64,000 nt of DNA from Gemmatimonadota bacterium (GCA_016713435.1 JADJPD010000006.1:518791-582790), one strand, 5' to 3'. Shown: positions 1-8,507, counted from the stretch's first letter. Numbers and translations are program-made. The notes: generated by a model not told the origin, from the letters alone.

Positions 1-1
1 G

Positions 2-466
2 GCCAGGATCCCCGGGTTCGGGCCACGGCGCCTCGCCACCCTGCGGGCCGCCATCCTGCGGCGGCTGGCGCGGTCGCGGTTGCCCCCGCCGGTGCCCCGC
101 CCCCCGCCGCTGCCGGTGGAGGACCTGCTGGACGTGGACCGCGAGTACCGCGACGCGGCGAGCTCGGGCCGGCTGCCGCTCATCACGCCCCGCCGGCACA
201 ATCCGGAGAAGCGGGCGTGGCTCCCCGTCCTGCACACCACGCGGGGGAATCGCCACTACACCGCGCTGTTCTCCAACACGGAGCGCGCGCACCGGCTGGG
301 GCGCACCCACGACTGGGTGGTGATCTACGCCGATGGCGACCAGGGCGAGAGCCAGGCCACCGTGGTGACGGAACAGCTGGGGCCCCTGGCGGGGCGGCGG
401 GTGGTGCGGGGGCGGGAGGCGGAGTCGGCGGCCTGGCACGCCCAGCGGCCCCGCGCGGAAGGCTGA
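2..466 (+). CDS. Helix-hairpin-helix DNA-binding protein, C-terminal part
   Basis: The frame is open from the window edge, so the N-terminus lies outside. The first residues, IPGFGPRRLATLR, have the pattern of a helix-hairpin-helix, a non-specific DNA-binding turn. After a proline-rich linker comes a compact domain with VLHTTRGNRHYTALFSNT and DWVVIYADGD, which I recall from the C-terminal end of PolX-like HhH proteins of unknown role. A role in DNA binding or repair is inferred from the HhH alone. An internal ATG at 80 would leave a 128-residue product without the HhH, so the longer frame is preferred. The stop is at 464-466 and a strong hairpin follows at 537-572. Confidence 0.6.
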   Translation, partial: ARIPGFGPRRLATLRAAILRRLARSRLPPPVPRPPPLPVEDLLDVDREYRDAASSGRLPLITPRRHNPEKRAWLPVLHTTRGNRHYTALFSNTERAHRLGRTHDWVVIYADGDQGESQATVVTEQLGPLAGRRVVRGREAESAAWHAQRPRAEG

Positions 467-485
467 ACCGGCGGGACGGGCCACC

Positions 486-514
486 GACAATGCCGTGTGA
501 GGCGGGCTGGTTCC
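486..514 (-). promoter_or_regulatory. ECF-type promoter pointing left (antisense)
   Basis: On the minus strand GGAACC (514-509) and ATTGTC (491-486) are separated by 17 bases. This is the same layout as the sites at 3324 and 16820; the -10 box is identical to the one at 16843. It points into the 3' end of the HhH gene and no minus-strand gene follows. The -35 box overlaps a small hairpin (aggcggg/cccgcct, 500-519). Confidence 0.45.
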
Positions 515-536
515 CGCCTCCGCGCGCGACGCGGCG

Positions 537-572
537 GCGAGGCGCCCGGGAACTCTTTCCCGGGCGCCTCGC
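537..572. terminator. Strong hairpin, probable terminator
   Basis: A perfect 16-base stem (537-552 with 557-572) closes a 4-base CTCT loop. It lies 70 bases after the HhH gene and ahead of the glycogen operon. No run of T follows, only TTGTTCTCC, so termination efficiency is uncertain. The 5' arm contains GGAACT, so an overlapping weak ECF-type promoter cannot be excluded. Confidence 0.6.
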
Positions 573-629
573 TTGTTCTCCCCCAGCGCCACTCATGCCG
601 GACACGGACGTCACCCGCTGGAGGCCGCC

Positions 630-785
630 ATGCAGCCACGCCATCCCGTTCGCTCCCCGTCCCCGCGCCAGCCCACGGCGATCCCGGCGCGCTTCATCAC
701 GCCCCGGGCGCGGGTGCTGGCGATCCTGGCCCGCTGGGACGCCTCGATCGCGGCGCGGGCGCTGCCGCACGGAGCGGCGCGGTGA
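630..785 (+). CDS. Small ORF heading the glycogen operon
   Basis: This is a 51-residue basic reading frame with a good Shine-Dalgarno (GGAGG at 621-625) before its ATG. Its TGA (783-785) overlaps the GTG start of the glycosyltransferase (GTGA), so the two would be translationally coupled. The C-terminal half (RVLAILARWDASIAARAL) should form an amphipathic helix. I do not recognise it. It could be a real small protein or simply a leader that carries ribosomes into the next gene. Two other operons in the window (10274 and 19932) also begin with a short ORF behind an ECF-type promoter. Confidence 0.45.
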   Translation: MQPRHPVRSPSPRQPTAIPARFITPRARVLAILARWDASIAARALPHGAAR

Positions 786-2071
786 GCTCGACGGCGCCGC
801 GCTCGGGGATGCGGGTGCTCATGTTCGGCTGGGAGTTCCCGCCGTTCCAGGCCGGGGGACTTGCCACGGCCACGGTGGGGCTGGTGAAGGGACTGCTGCG
901 CACGGCGGTGGACGTGACGCTCGTGGTGCCGTTCCATGCCGAACAGTCGCCGCTGCCTGCGCTCCGGCTCGTCAGCGCGGATGGCCCGGCGGACCTCGTG
1001 GTGCACCGCGTCGCCTCGCCGATGACGCCGTACGGCGGCGTTGCGGCGTATGCGGAGGCGCAGGCGGCACTGGCCCGCGGGGAGCGGCGCCGCGGGGCCG
1101 TGTATGGCGCCGACCTCTTCGCCGAGGTGGAACGCTACGCCGGCCTGGCCGGCGCCATCGCGGCGCGGGAGCCGCACGACGTGATCGACACCCACGACTG
1201 GATCACCTTCGCCGCCGGGCTGGCCGCCCGGCGCGTCTCGGGCAAGCCGCTGGTGGCGCACATCCATGCCACCGAGTATGACCGCGCCGGCGCCGGCGCC
1301 AACCCGGAGATCCTGCGGCGCGAGCGGGAGGGAATGCTCGCGGCCGACCGGGTGGTCGCCAACAGCCATGCCCTCAAGCGCACCTGCGTGGAGCGGCTCG
1401 GCATCCCCGCGGCGAAGATCGACGTGGTGCACTGGGGCATCGACGGCGACGGGTTCCCGGCGCGGGTGACGGTGCCGCCGGTGTTCCGGGGCCACGCCCC
1501 CGGCGCGCGGGCGAAGGTCCCGGTGGTGCTCTTCCTGGGGCGCGTCACCTGGCAGAAGGGTCCCGACTACTTCATCGAGATGGCCGCGCAGGTGGCGCGC
1601 TTCGAGCCCGCGGCGCGCTTCGTGGTGGCCGGCCAGGGCGACATGCTCCCGTGGGTGATCCGCCGCGCCGCCGAGCTCGGGATCGCCGACCGGGTGCACT
1701 TCACCGGGGGCGTGGGCGGCGAGGACGTGCACCGCCTCTACCGGCTGGCCGATGTCTGCGTGATGCCCTCCGTGAGCGAGCCGTTCGGGCTCGTGGCCCT
1801 GGAGAGCCTGCGGCACGGCACGCCCTGCATCATGCCGCGCACGGCCGGGGTGGCCGAGGTGGTGCGGCACGCCTTCAAGGTGGACTTCTGGGACATCCAG
1901 GCGATGACCAACCAGATCGTGGCGCTGCTCCGCCACCGGGCGCTCCGCGAGGAGCTGGCCCTCAACGCGCGGCGGGAGCTCGCGAGCCCGCGCTTCTCGC
2001 TCGAGGAGCCCGCCCGCCTCACCGCACAGTCCTACCGCCGCACCCGACCCCCCACCGCGAGCGCGCGATGA
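782..2071 (+). CDS. Glycogen/starch synthase-like glycosyltransferase (GT4/GT5)
   Basis: The protein has two Rossmann-type lobes of the GT-B fold. The N-terminal motif RVLMFGWEFPPFQAGGLA is the acceptor-side signature of glycogen synthase-like enzymes. The C-terminal lobe has VVLFLGRVTWQKGPD and the donor-binding E-x7-E motif in EPFGLVALE. Such enzymes extend alpha-glucan chains from a nucleotide sugar in the cytoplasm. GTG 782 gives 429 residues and couples to the upstream small ORF; ATG 809 is the alternative and begins exactly at the conserved MRVLMFGWE. Its TGA overlaps the ATG of the GH57 gene, a pairing often seen for alpha-glucan synthesis. Substrate and donor are not proven. Confidence 0.85.
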   Translation: MSSTAPRSGMRVLMFGWEFPPFQAGGLATATVGLVKGLLRTAVDVTLVVPFHAEQSPLPALRLVSADGPADLVVHRVASPMTPYGGVAAYAEAQAALARGERRRGAVYGADLFAEVERYAGLAGAIAAREPHDVIDTHDWITFAAGLAARRVSGKPLVAHIHATEYDRAGAGANPEILRREREGMLAADRVVANSHALKRTCVERLGIPAAKIDVVHWGIDGDGFPARVTVPPVFRGHAPGARAKVPVVLFLGRVTWQKGPDYFIEMAAQVARFEPAARFVVAGQGDMLPWVIRRAAELGIADRVHFTGGVGGEDVHRLYRLADVCVMPSVSEPFGLVALESLRHGTPCIMPRTAGVAEVVRHAFKVDFWDIQAMTNQIVALLRHRALREELALNARRELASPRFSLEEPARLTAQSYRRTRPPTASAR

Positions 2072-3315
2072 CCGACATCTGCATCTACGCCCAGGTCCAC
2101 CAGCCCTTCCGGCTGCGGGAGTACCGGCTGTTCGACATCGGGACCGAGGCGGCCTATTTCGACGACGAGGCCAACCGGCGGCTCCTCCGCCGGGTGGCGG
2201 ACAAGTGCTACCTGCCGGCGAACCGGCTGCTGACGCAGCTGATCCGTTCGTCCGGGCGGCGGTTCAAGGTGGCGCTGTCGCTGAGCGGCACGCTGATGGA
2301 CCAGCTGGCCGAATGGGCGCCGGACGTGCTGGTGAGCTTCCAGGAGCTGGTGGCCACCGGGGGCGTCGAGCTCCTCGGGGAGACCCACGGCCACAGCCTC
2401 GCCGCCCTTGCCTCCGCGGAGGAGTTCCGGGCGCAGGTGGCCGAGCACCGTCGGGCCATCCAGCGCTGGTTCGGCCAGCGACCCACCGTGTTCCGGAACA
2501 CCGAACTCATCTACTGGGACGGCCTCGCGCCCGAGATCGCGGCGCTGGGCTACCAGGCGGTGATGGTGGAGGGGGCGGACCACGTGATGGGGTGGCGCTC
2601 GTCCAACCACGTCTATGCGGCGAGCGGCACGCCCGGCCTCCGGCTGCTGCCGCGCAACTACCGGCTGAGCGATGACGTGGGCTTCCGGTTCTCCAACCGC
2701 GACTGGGATGGGTGGCCGCTCACGGCGGAGAAGTACGCCGACTGGCTGCAGGCCGCCGGGGGCGACAGCATTCACCTCTACGTGGACTACGAGACCTTCG
2801 GGGAGCACCAGTGGGCCGACACCGGGATCTTCGCCTTCCTGGCGCAGCTGCCCGAGGAGTGCTTCCGCCGCGGCCTCCGCTTCGTGCACCCGTCGAGCCT
2901 GGCGGCCCGGCCCCCCGTGGCCGAGCTGAGCTTTCCCCGGCCCACCAGCTGGGCGGACATGGAGCGGGATACCACCGCCTGGCTCGGCAACCAGATGCAG
3001 GACTCCGCGCAGGCGCGCCTCTACGGCCTGCGTGCGGCGGTGCTGGCCACGGGGGATCCGGCCCTGCTGGCCCGGTGGAAGCGCCTCACCACGAGCGATC
3101 ACCTCTATTACATGTGCACCAAGTGGTTCGCCGACGGGGATGTCCACAAGTACTTCAGCCCCTATGCCTCACCGTATGATGCCTTCGTGGCCTTCATGAA
3201 CGTGGCGCAGGACCTGGAGCAGGCCACGCTGGCCGCGGCCCCGGTGCGCCCGGCCGCGGCCGGGCAGGAGGGGGAGGTGGAGGCGTACCTGGGGGGCATG
3301 GCTTGCGTGGCGTGA
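2068..3315 (+). CDS. GH57 family alpha-amylase/glucan-acting enzyme
   Basis: A 415-residue GH57 enzyme. The conserved regions are in order: HQPFR (about residue 11), ELLGETHGHSLA (about 110), FRNTELIYW with the candidate nucleophile Glu (about 141) and DYETFGEHQW with the candidate acid/base Asp (about 240). GH57 members hydrolyse or transfer alpha-1,4-glucan; this short one-domain form usually sits beside a glycogen synthase, as here. ATG overlaps the previous stop (ATGA). The last 25 residues are low complexity. No signal peptide is seen, so it acts in the cytoplasm, probably in storage-glucan turnover. The ECF-type promoter of the sigma factor operon begins 9 bases after its stop. Confidence 0.88.
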   Translation: MTDICIYAQVHQPFRLREYRLFDIGTEAAYFDDEANRRLLRRVADKCYLPANRLLTQLIRSSGRRFKVALSLSGTLMDQLAEWAPDVLVSFQELVATGGVELLGETHGHSLAALASAEEFRAQVAEHRRAIQRWFGQRPTVFRNTELIYWDGLAPEIAALGYQAVMVEGADHVMGWRSSNHVYAASGTPGLRLLPRNYRLSDDVGFRFSNRDWDGWPLTAEKYADWLQAAGGDSIHLYVDYETFGEHQWADTGIFAFLAQLPEECFRRGLRFVHPSSLAARPPVAELSFPRPTSWADMERDTTAWLGNQMQDSAQARLYGLRAAVLATGDPALLARWKRLTTSDHLYYMCTKWFADGDVHKYFSPYASPYDAFVAFMNVAQDLEQATLAAAPVRPAAAGQEGEVEAYLGGMACVA

Positions 3316-3323
3316 GCCGCACG

Positions 3324-3352
3324 GGAACCTTTGCCGGGGCGGCGGCGTTGTC
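3324..3352 (+). promoter_or_regulatory. ECF-type promoter of the sigma/anti-sigma operon
   Basis: GGAACC (3324-3329), 17 bases, GTTGTC (3347-3352). ECF sigma factors recognise a GGAAC-type -35 and usually control their own operon; the first gene downstream is an ECF sigma factor. The expected transcript start is near 3359. Confidence 0.72.
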
Positions 3353-3411
3353 GCGGGCGTAGGGACATGCCGGGGGAGCGGTTGGCCCACCGGACGAGCA
3401 AGGGAGGTTGC

Positions 3412-3432
3412 ATGGGAGAACCCCAGGAATGA
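3412..3432 (+). CDS. Six-codon minicistron (MGEPQE) upstream of the sigma gene
   Basis: ATG 3412 stands 5 bases after a strong Shine-Dalgarno (GGGAGG, 3402-3407). It opens a six-codon frame whose TGA (3430-3432) overlaps the ATG of the sigma factor (3429). The sigma ATG itself has only AGGA two bases upstream, too close for good initiation, so sigma translation may depend on ribosomes that finish this minicistron. Confidence 0.4.
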   Translation: MGEPQE

Positions 3433-4061
3433 CCAGCCAGGTGGCGGCCGGGCAGCCGGCGCCCATCCTGCCGGGCAGCGCCGCCCAGTTCGAGGCCTTC
3501 CTCGAGCCGGTGCTGGATGCGGCCTACGGCACGGCGCTCCGCTTCACCCGGAACCGGGCGGACGCCGAGGACCTGGTGCAGGAGGCGGCGCTGCTCGCGT
3601 ACCGGGGCTTCGGGAGCTTTGAGCGGGGGAGCAACTTCCGCGCGTGGTTCTTCCGGATCCTCACCAATGCGTTCTACAGCAAGTACCGGAAGCGGAAGCG
3701 GCAGGACACCGACGTGGAGCTCGGGCCCCCGCCCGAGCTGTACCTCTACGTGCAGACCGCCACGCTGGGCCTGCACGGCAAGAGCACCGACCCGGCCCAG
3801 GCGCTGATGGCCAAGCTGGAGAGCGAGCACGTGACGGCGGCCATCGAGGCCCTGCCGGAGGAGTACCGCGTGGTGGCGACGCTGTACTTCATGGAGGACT
3901 TCGCGTACCAGGAGATCGCGGACATCGTGGGGGTGCCGGTCGGGACGATCCGCTCGCGCATCCACCGGGGCCGGCGGCTGCTGCAGAAGGCCCTGTGGCG
4001 GATCGCGGAGGAGCGGGGCATCGTGGGCACACTGACTGACGCCGTGGACGAGGGACACTGA
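3429..4061 (+). CDS. RNA polymerase ECF sigma factor
   Basis: A 210-residue sigma-70 family protein of the ECF group. Region 2 contains ADAEDLVQEAALLAYR and FRAWFFRILTNAFYS (promoter melting and -10 recognition). Region 4 contains AIEALPEEYR and the helix-turn-helix IADIVGVPVGTIRSRIHRGR (-35 recognition). A 30-residue linker separates them. TTG 3408 in the same frame is possible but leaves no room for a ribosome site, so ATG 3429, coupled to the minicistron, is preferred. The anti-sigma gene begins one base after the stop. The operon has an ECF-type promoter and the same promoter design recurs in front of neighbouring carbohydrate and oxidoreductase genes, so this protein is the first candidate for reading them. 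Confidence 0.92.
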   Translation: MTSQVAAGQPAPILPGSAAQFEAFLEPVLDAAYGTALRFTRNRADAEDLVQEAALLAYRGFGSFERGSNFRAWFFRILTNAFYSKYRKRKRQDTDVELGPPPELYLYVQTATLGLHGKSTDPAQALMAKLESEHVTAAIEALPEEYRVVATLYFMEDFAYQEIADIVGVPVGTIRSRIHRGRRLLQKALWRIAEERGIVGTLTDAVDEGH

Positions 4062-4062
4062 C

Positions 4063-4344
4063 ATGCATCCGCCCGACCGGTTCACCTGCGAGGAAGTCTT
4101 CGCGCGGCTGGACGACTACCTGGACCGCGAGCTCACCGCCGAGGAGATGCGGCTGGTGCACGCGCACCTGGACACCTGCGCTGCGTGCGCCAGCGAGCAC
4201 CAGTTCGAGGCCACCGTGCTCACCGGGGTCAAGGACAAGCTTCGCCGCCTCTCGGTGCCCTCCGACCTCATGGCCCGCATCAGCGCCCGCATCGCCGCCG
4301 AACGCCCCGGAAGGGGAGGCCTAGCGGCCTCCCCTTCGCAGTGA
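4063..4344 (+). CDS. Anti-sigma factor with zinc finger (ZAS/zf-HC2 type)
   Basis: A 93-residue protein with FTCEEVFARLDDYLDREL and HAHLDTCAACASE, giving the H-x3-C-x2-C zinc motif of ZAS anti-sigma factors such as RsrA and ChrR. There is no membrane segment, so the sensor is soluble and may respond to redox or metals. It directly follows the sigma gene, the normal place for the cognate inhibitor. The last residues are encoded by a strong hairpin (4311-4336), so the natural end may lie a little earlier if the sequence carries an indel. Confidence 0.85.
   Translation: MHPPDRFTCEEVFARLDDYLDRELTAEEMRLVHAHLDTCAACASEHQFEATVLTGVKDKLRRLSVPSDLMARISARIAAERPGRGGLAASPSQ
4311..4336. terminator. Hairpin terminator at the end of the anti-sigma gene
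   Basis: A perfect 11-base stem (4311-4321 with 4326-4336) has a TAGC loop and ends in CCTT. It lies inside the last codons of the anti-sigma frame and just before the convergent sigma54-activator gene, so it may serve both directions. Confidence 0.6.
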
Positions 4345-4372
4345 CCTTTCCGCTTCTTGCGGCCCCGGGCGC

Positions 4373-5766
4373 CTAGCTCCGGGGCCGTTCCAGTCCCAGC
4401 CGCTTCATGCGGGCCTCGAGCGTGGTGGCCTTGAGCCCGAGCGCCTCGGCGGCCCCGCCCGGGCCGCTCACCTTCCAGCGGCACCGCTCCAGGGTGCGGC
4501 GGATGTGCTCGCGCTCCACGTCGAGCATCACCCGCGGGGCCTGCGTCGGCGTCACCGTCGGGGCGGCCACCGGCGGGTTCTGGCCCGTTGCCCACTCGGC
4601 CAGCTGCAGGGTGGTGTCCCGCGACACGATGACCGAGCGCTCCATGAGGTTGGCCAGCTCGCGGATGTTGCCCGGCCACTGGTGCCGCACCAGCCGCGTC
4701 AGCACCTCGGCCGGGATGGCGGAGATGGTCTTGCCGTGGCGGGTGGCGTAGCGCTGCGCCAGGTGCGCGGCCAGCCTGGGGATGTCCTCGGTGCGGTCGC
4801 GGAGCGCGGGCACGTGGATCGGGAAGACGTTGAGCCGGTAGTACAGGTCCTGGCGGAAATCGCCGCGCTGCACCATGGCGGGCAGGTCCCGGTGAGTGGC
4901 CGCGATGACGCGGACGTTGACCCGCCGCGGCACGGTGCCGCCGACCGGCAGGAATTCGCCCTCCTGGAGCACACGGAGCAGCTTCACCTGCAGCGGCGGG
5001 GCGAGATCCCCGATCTCGTCGAGGAAGAGCGTGCCCCCGTCGGCCAGCTCGATCTGGCCGGGCTTCCGGGCCACCGCACCGGTGAAGGCCCCCTTCTCGT
5101 GGCCGAACAGCTCGCTCTCCACCAGGCTGCTCGCGATGGCGCCGCAGTTGACGGCGATGAGCGGACCATCGCGCCGGGGCGAGCCGGCGTGGATGCCGCG
5201 GGCGATGAGCTCCTTGCCCGTGCCGGTCTCCCCCCGAATGAGCACCGTGACATCGGTGCCGCTCACCTGCGCCACCTGCTCCAGCACGCGGCGGATCGGC
5301 GCGCTCTCCCCGATGATGCCCGACAGCGCCTCCCGCTCGGCATGCGCGGCCGGCCCGGACGACCGTGCCGGGGCGGCCTCCACCACCATCCACAGGGACC
5401 AGAGCTGGCCCTGCGGGGCCAGCGCGTGCCGGTGGCCTCGCGGCCCGCGGGGCCTTGGGCCCGCCGCGCCTCACGGAAGTCCGCCCGCGCCATGGCGCTG
5501 AAGGCGTCGAGGACCACCGCCTCCGGGACGACGCTGCCGAGTGAGGCCCCGGCCAGGTGGTCCGGATGGCCCTGGCCGAGCAGGGCCGCGGCCGCCGGGT
5601 TGGCGTACCCGAGGCGCAGCTCCGCCAGCAGCGTGGCGGCGGTGGCCTCCGGGGCGAAGGGGGCCTCGAGCGGCGTCGGCAGGTCCCAGCGCAGGAGCGG
5701 GAGGGGCAGGAGGTCGAGCAGCGCCTCCGGGGCTCCAAGCGGTACGGCGAGCGGGGCGAGGGTCAT
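4373..5766 (-). CDS. Sigma54-dependent transcriptional activator, PAS-AAA+-Fis (one frameshift)
   Basis: The AAA+ domain has Walker A GETGTGKE, the sigma54-contact loop GAFTGA, Walker B GGTLFLDEIGD and the arginine-rich RLNVFPIHVPALRDR segment. A Fis-type HTH (AAEALGLKATTLEARMKRL) ends the protein. The N-terminal about 110 residues look like a PAS sensor (LRLGYANPAAAALLG) rather than a receiver. The frame changes near 5440-5460 in a G/C-rich run, and the PAS end (ALAPQGQLWSLWMVVEA) continues in the new frame, so a one-base error is likely. Start ATG is at 5766. It is transcribed away from the kinase gene, and its promoter region overlaps that gene's promoter. Activators of this type bind inverted repeats 80-150 bases upstream of a -24/-12 promoter; such a layout exists at 9158-9294. 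Confidence 0.88.
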
Positions 5767-5816
5767 GGGCGGTGTCCGGAAAGGCGTCAGGCGTGCGGGT
5801 CCATCCGGTGCTGAGC

Positions 5817-5845
5817 GAGAACGCTGGGGGCCGTGAACTTGTTCC
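5817..5845 (-). promoter_or_regulatory. ECF-type promoter for the sigma54 activator
   Basis: On the minus strand GGAACA (5845-5840), 17 bases, GTTCTC (5822-5817). The transcript would start near 5810, about 45 bases ahead of the ATG at 5766. It interlocks with the forward site at 5834-5862. Confidence 0.55.
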
Positions 5846-5862
5846 CGGCTTGCGGCGTTATC
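5834..5862 (+). promoter_or_regulatory. ECF-type promoter for the Ser/Thr kinase
   Basis: TGAACT (5834-5839), 17 bases, GTTATC (5857-5862). The -35 is weaker than at the other sites (TGAAC for GGAAC). It overlaps the divergent minus-strand promoter, so the two could exclude each other. Confidence 0.45.
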
Positions 5863-5920
5863 CCGAACGTGGCCGGTGGCGGAGGGCCCGCCGCCGTACC
5901 CGCCCGACCCGGGACCTCCC

Positions 5921-8500
5921 ATGCTCGCACCCATGCTGATCGACCGGCTGCAGGAGCTGCTGGCCCCCCACTACCGCGTGGAGCGGGAACTGACGGGCGG
6001 CAGCATGGCGCTGCTGTACCTGGCCGAGGACACCCGGCATGGGCGGCCGGTGGTCATCAAGGTGCTGGCGCAGGAGCACGCGGGGCAGTTCACGGCGGAC
6101 CGGTTCCTCCGGGAGGTGGCCATCGCCGCGCGGCTCCAGCACCCGCACATCGTGCCGGTGCTGGACTCCGGGGCGGGCCCCGGCCTCCTCTACCTGGTGA
6201 TGCCCTTCATCGAGGGGGAATCCCTGCGCGCCCGGCTGGCGCGCGAGGGTCCCCTCCCGGTGGCCGACGCGGTCCGCATCCTGACCCACGTGGCCGATGC
6301 GCTCGGCTACGCGCACCGGAAGGGCATCGTTCATCGCGACATCAAGCCGGACAACATCCTGCTCTCGGGACGCCACGCGCTGGTGACCGACTTCGGCGTG
6401 GCCAAGGCACTCACCGCCGCGACGATCGCGCCGAGCGACCTCACCACCGGCGTGGCGCTGGGCACGCCCACGTACATGGCCCCGGAGCAGGCCACGGCCG
6501 AGCCGGACGTGGATGGCCGCGCCGACCTGTACGCCCTCGGCGTGGTGGGCTACGAGCTGCTCGCCGGCACGCCGCCGTTCACCGGCGACGGCCCGCAGCA
6601 GACCCTCATGGCCCACGTCCTCGACGAGCCCGCCCCGCTGGGCCCGCGGCGGCTGGAGGCGCCGGCCGCGCTGGTGGCGCTCCTCCACCGCGCGCTGGCC
6701 AAGCGTCGCGAGGACCGGTGGGACACGGCGGAGGCCATGGTGGAGCGGCTCGAGCCGCTCGCCACGCCGAGCAACGGGGTGGAACCCGCGCCCCGGCCCG
6801 GCGGCCGCGCGGACGCGTGGGCCCGGTGGCTTGGCGGCGTTGCCCTGGGGGTGCTCGCGCTGCTCGGCGCGGTGCACCTCACGGTGCGTCCGGCCGAGGC
6901 CCCGATGCGGATCGAGGAGCGGCAGCTCACCTTCACCGGCACGGTGGCCGGCGGGGCGATCTCGCCGGATGGGCAGTTCCTGGCGTACACCGAGCATCGC
7001 GACGGGGTGACGCTGCTGCAGGTGCAGGACCTGCACGGCGGCAGCCCGCTGGTGGTGGCGCGCCAGGCCGACATCCGCGAGCCGAGCTGGTCAGGCGACG
7101 GCACCGAGATCCGGTACCTGAGCCGGGAGCGGGGGGCCACCTCGCTCTACCGGGTGCCGCGGCTGGGCGGCACGGCGCGGGCGGTGGTCCGCGCGGGCAA
7201 GCCCTCACTTTCCCGTGACGGTCGGGTGGCGGCGTTCGTCCCGGGGGCGACGCTCGACCTGCGGCTGGTGGACATGGAGCGGTGGGACACCACGGTGATC
7301 CCGTTAGGCGAGTTCTCCTGGTACGAGGCCCCGAACTGGTCAGTGGACGGCACGCGGCTCGTGTTCGCGGGGGCCACCGGGGAAAGCCGGCGGGCGGGGA
7401 TCGTGGTGGCCATCCCCTCCCTCTCCCGGGCGCTCGTGGTGACCCGGGACACCGTGCTGCTCGGCTCGCCGGTGCTCACCGCCGACAACCGCGTGATCTA
7501 CTACCTGCGGCAGGCCGGTGCGCTGGTGGACCTCATGCGCCTGCCGCTGACCCATGACGGCGCGGCCGACGGCGAGCCCGAGCTGGTGCTGCAGGGCATC
7601 GCCAGCGCGCTGGATGAAGGCCTCCGGCTCACGCTCACCGACGACGGCCGCCAGCTCACCTACTTCCGGACGGCCATGTGGAGCGAGGTGACCGCGCGCG
7701 GGCTGGGCCCGGGGGGGCGCAGCCGGCCGTTCGCCACGGGGTCGGGGCAGGTCAGCATGGTGCGCTTCGGGCCGCGGGGGCGCGGCGTGGCCTTCGTGCA
7801 GGGCGAGACGGACGGGCAGAGCCTCCAGGTCGCCGCCGCGCCCGGCGCTCCGGCGCGCGAACTGATCCGCTTCAAGGACGCGGGGGAGCCGAGCTGGTCC
7901 CCCAGTGGCGACCGGATCGCGATCCCGGCGATCACGGCCGGGGACCGGATGGCGCTGCAGGTGGTGCCGCTCGAGGGCGGGCCGGTGCGCGCCTACATGG
8001 TGGGCGAGACGGGATGGACGGCCGAGTGGCTCGGGGACTCGCTCATCGCGGTGCAGCACCTCGGGAACCGCTCGCTCGACCTCCTGGACCTGCGCACCGG
8101 CAGCATCCGGCCCCTGGCGGGGCTCGACTCCCTCGGCTGGCTCTTCTCCCCGGCGCTCGGGCCTGACGGCCGGACGCTGGCCGTCACGTGGAGCCGCCGG
8201 ACGCAGTCGGGCATCTACCTCGTGGACATGGCGGGGGGGGCGCCGCGGCGGCTCACGCAGCAGCTGCTCGACGTGCTCCGGTGGTCGCCCGACGGGCGGC
8301 GGATCCTCGCGCGGGCCTTCCCGATGACGGGGGACTCGGTGCGGGTGTACACCATCGACGTGCGGAGCGGGGCCGAAGCACTGCTGGCCAGCTTCGCGCC
8401 GGGCAGCGTGGTGGAGGACGTCACGCCCGACGGGCGGGAGGTGGTGGTGCGCGAGGGGAGCCGGCGCGGCGACGCGTGGGTCATGCTGCTGTCGCGCTAG
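5921..8500 (+). CDS. Membrane Ser/Thr protein kinase with WD40/TolB-like propeller
   Basis: Residues 1-275 are a Hanks-type kinase: Lys in VVIKVL, catalytic HRDIKPDN, DFG and the APE-like TYMAPEQA. The glycine loop is unusual (ELTGGSMALLYLAED instead of GxGxxG). One membrane helix follows near residue 305 (WLGGVALGVLALLGAV). The remaining about 540 residues are PD40/TolB-like propeller repeats such as AGGAISPDGQFLAYTE and PSWSPSGDRIAI, presumably periplasmic. The architecture is common in Gemmatimonadota and Acidobacteriota, where it probably senses an extracytoplasmic signal. ATG 5921 was chosen because it precedes the conserved LIDRLQELLAPHYRVEREL; GTG 5876 is possible. It converges with an ECF sigma gene, 7 bases apart. 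Confidence 0.9.
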   Translation: MLAPMLIDRLQELLAPHYRVERELTGGSMALLYLAEDTRHGRPVVIKVLAQEHAGQFTADRFLREVAIAARLQHPHIVPVLDSGAGPGLLYLVMPFIEGESLRARLAREGPLPVADAVRILTHVADALGYAHRKGIVHRDIKPDNILLSGRHALVTDFGVAKALTAATIAPSDLTTGVALGTPTYMAPEQATAEPDVDGRADLYALGVVGYELLAGTPPFTGDGPQQTLMAHVLDEPAPLGPRRLEAPAALVALLHRALAKRREDRWDTAEAMVERLEPLATPSNGVEPAPRPGGRADAWARWLGGVALGVLALLGAVHLTVRPAEAPMRIEERQLTFTGTVAGGAISPDGQFLAYTEHRDGVTLLQVQDLHGGSPLVVARQADIREPSWSGDGTEIRYLSRERGATSLYRVPRLGGTARAVVRAGKPSLSRDGRVAAFVPGATLDLRLVDMERWDTTVIPLGEFSWYEAPNWSVDGTRLVFAGATGESRRAGIVVAIPSLSRALVVTRDTVLLGSPVLTADNRVIYYLRQAGALVDLMRLPLTHDGAADGEPELVLQGIASALDEGLRLTLTDDGRQLTYFRTAMWSEVTARGLGPGGRSRPFATGSGQVSMVRFGPRGRGVAFVQGETDGQSLQVAAAPGAPARELIRFKDAGEPSWSPSGDRIAIPAITAGDRMALQVVPLEGGPVRAYMVGETGWTAEWLGDSLIAVQHLGNRSLDLLDLRTGSIRPLAGLDSLGWLFSPALGPDGRTLAVTWSRRTQSGIYLVDMAGGAPRRLTQQLLDVLRWSPDGRRILARAFPMTGDSVRVYTIDVRSGAEALLASFAPGSVVEDVTPDGREVVVREGSRRGDAWVMLLSR

Positions 8501-8507
8501 CCTCCGC

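Noticed and set aside
540..600. GGAACT at 549 with TTGTTC considered as an ECF promoter for the glycogen operon
   Set aside because: The spacer (18-20 bases) and -10 do not fit the other sites, and the -35 lies in a strong hairpin arm; kept only as a remark under the terminator.
3408..3428. TTG 3408 as start of the ECF sigma factor
   Set aside because: The ribosome site would touch the start codon; ATG 3429 with coupling to the minicistron fits better.
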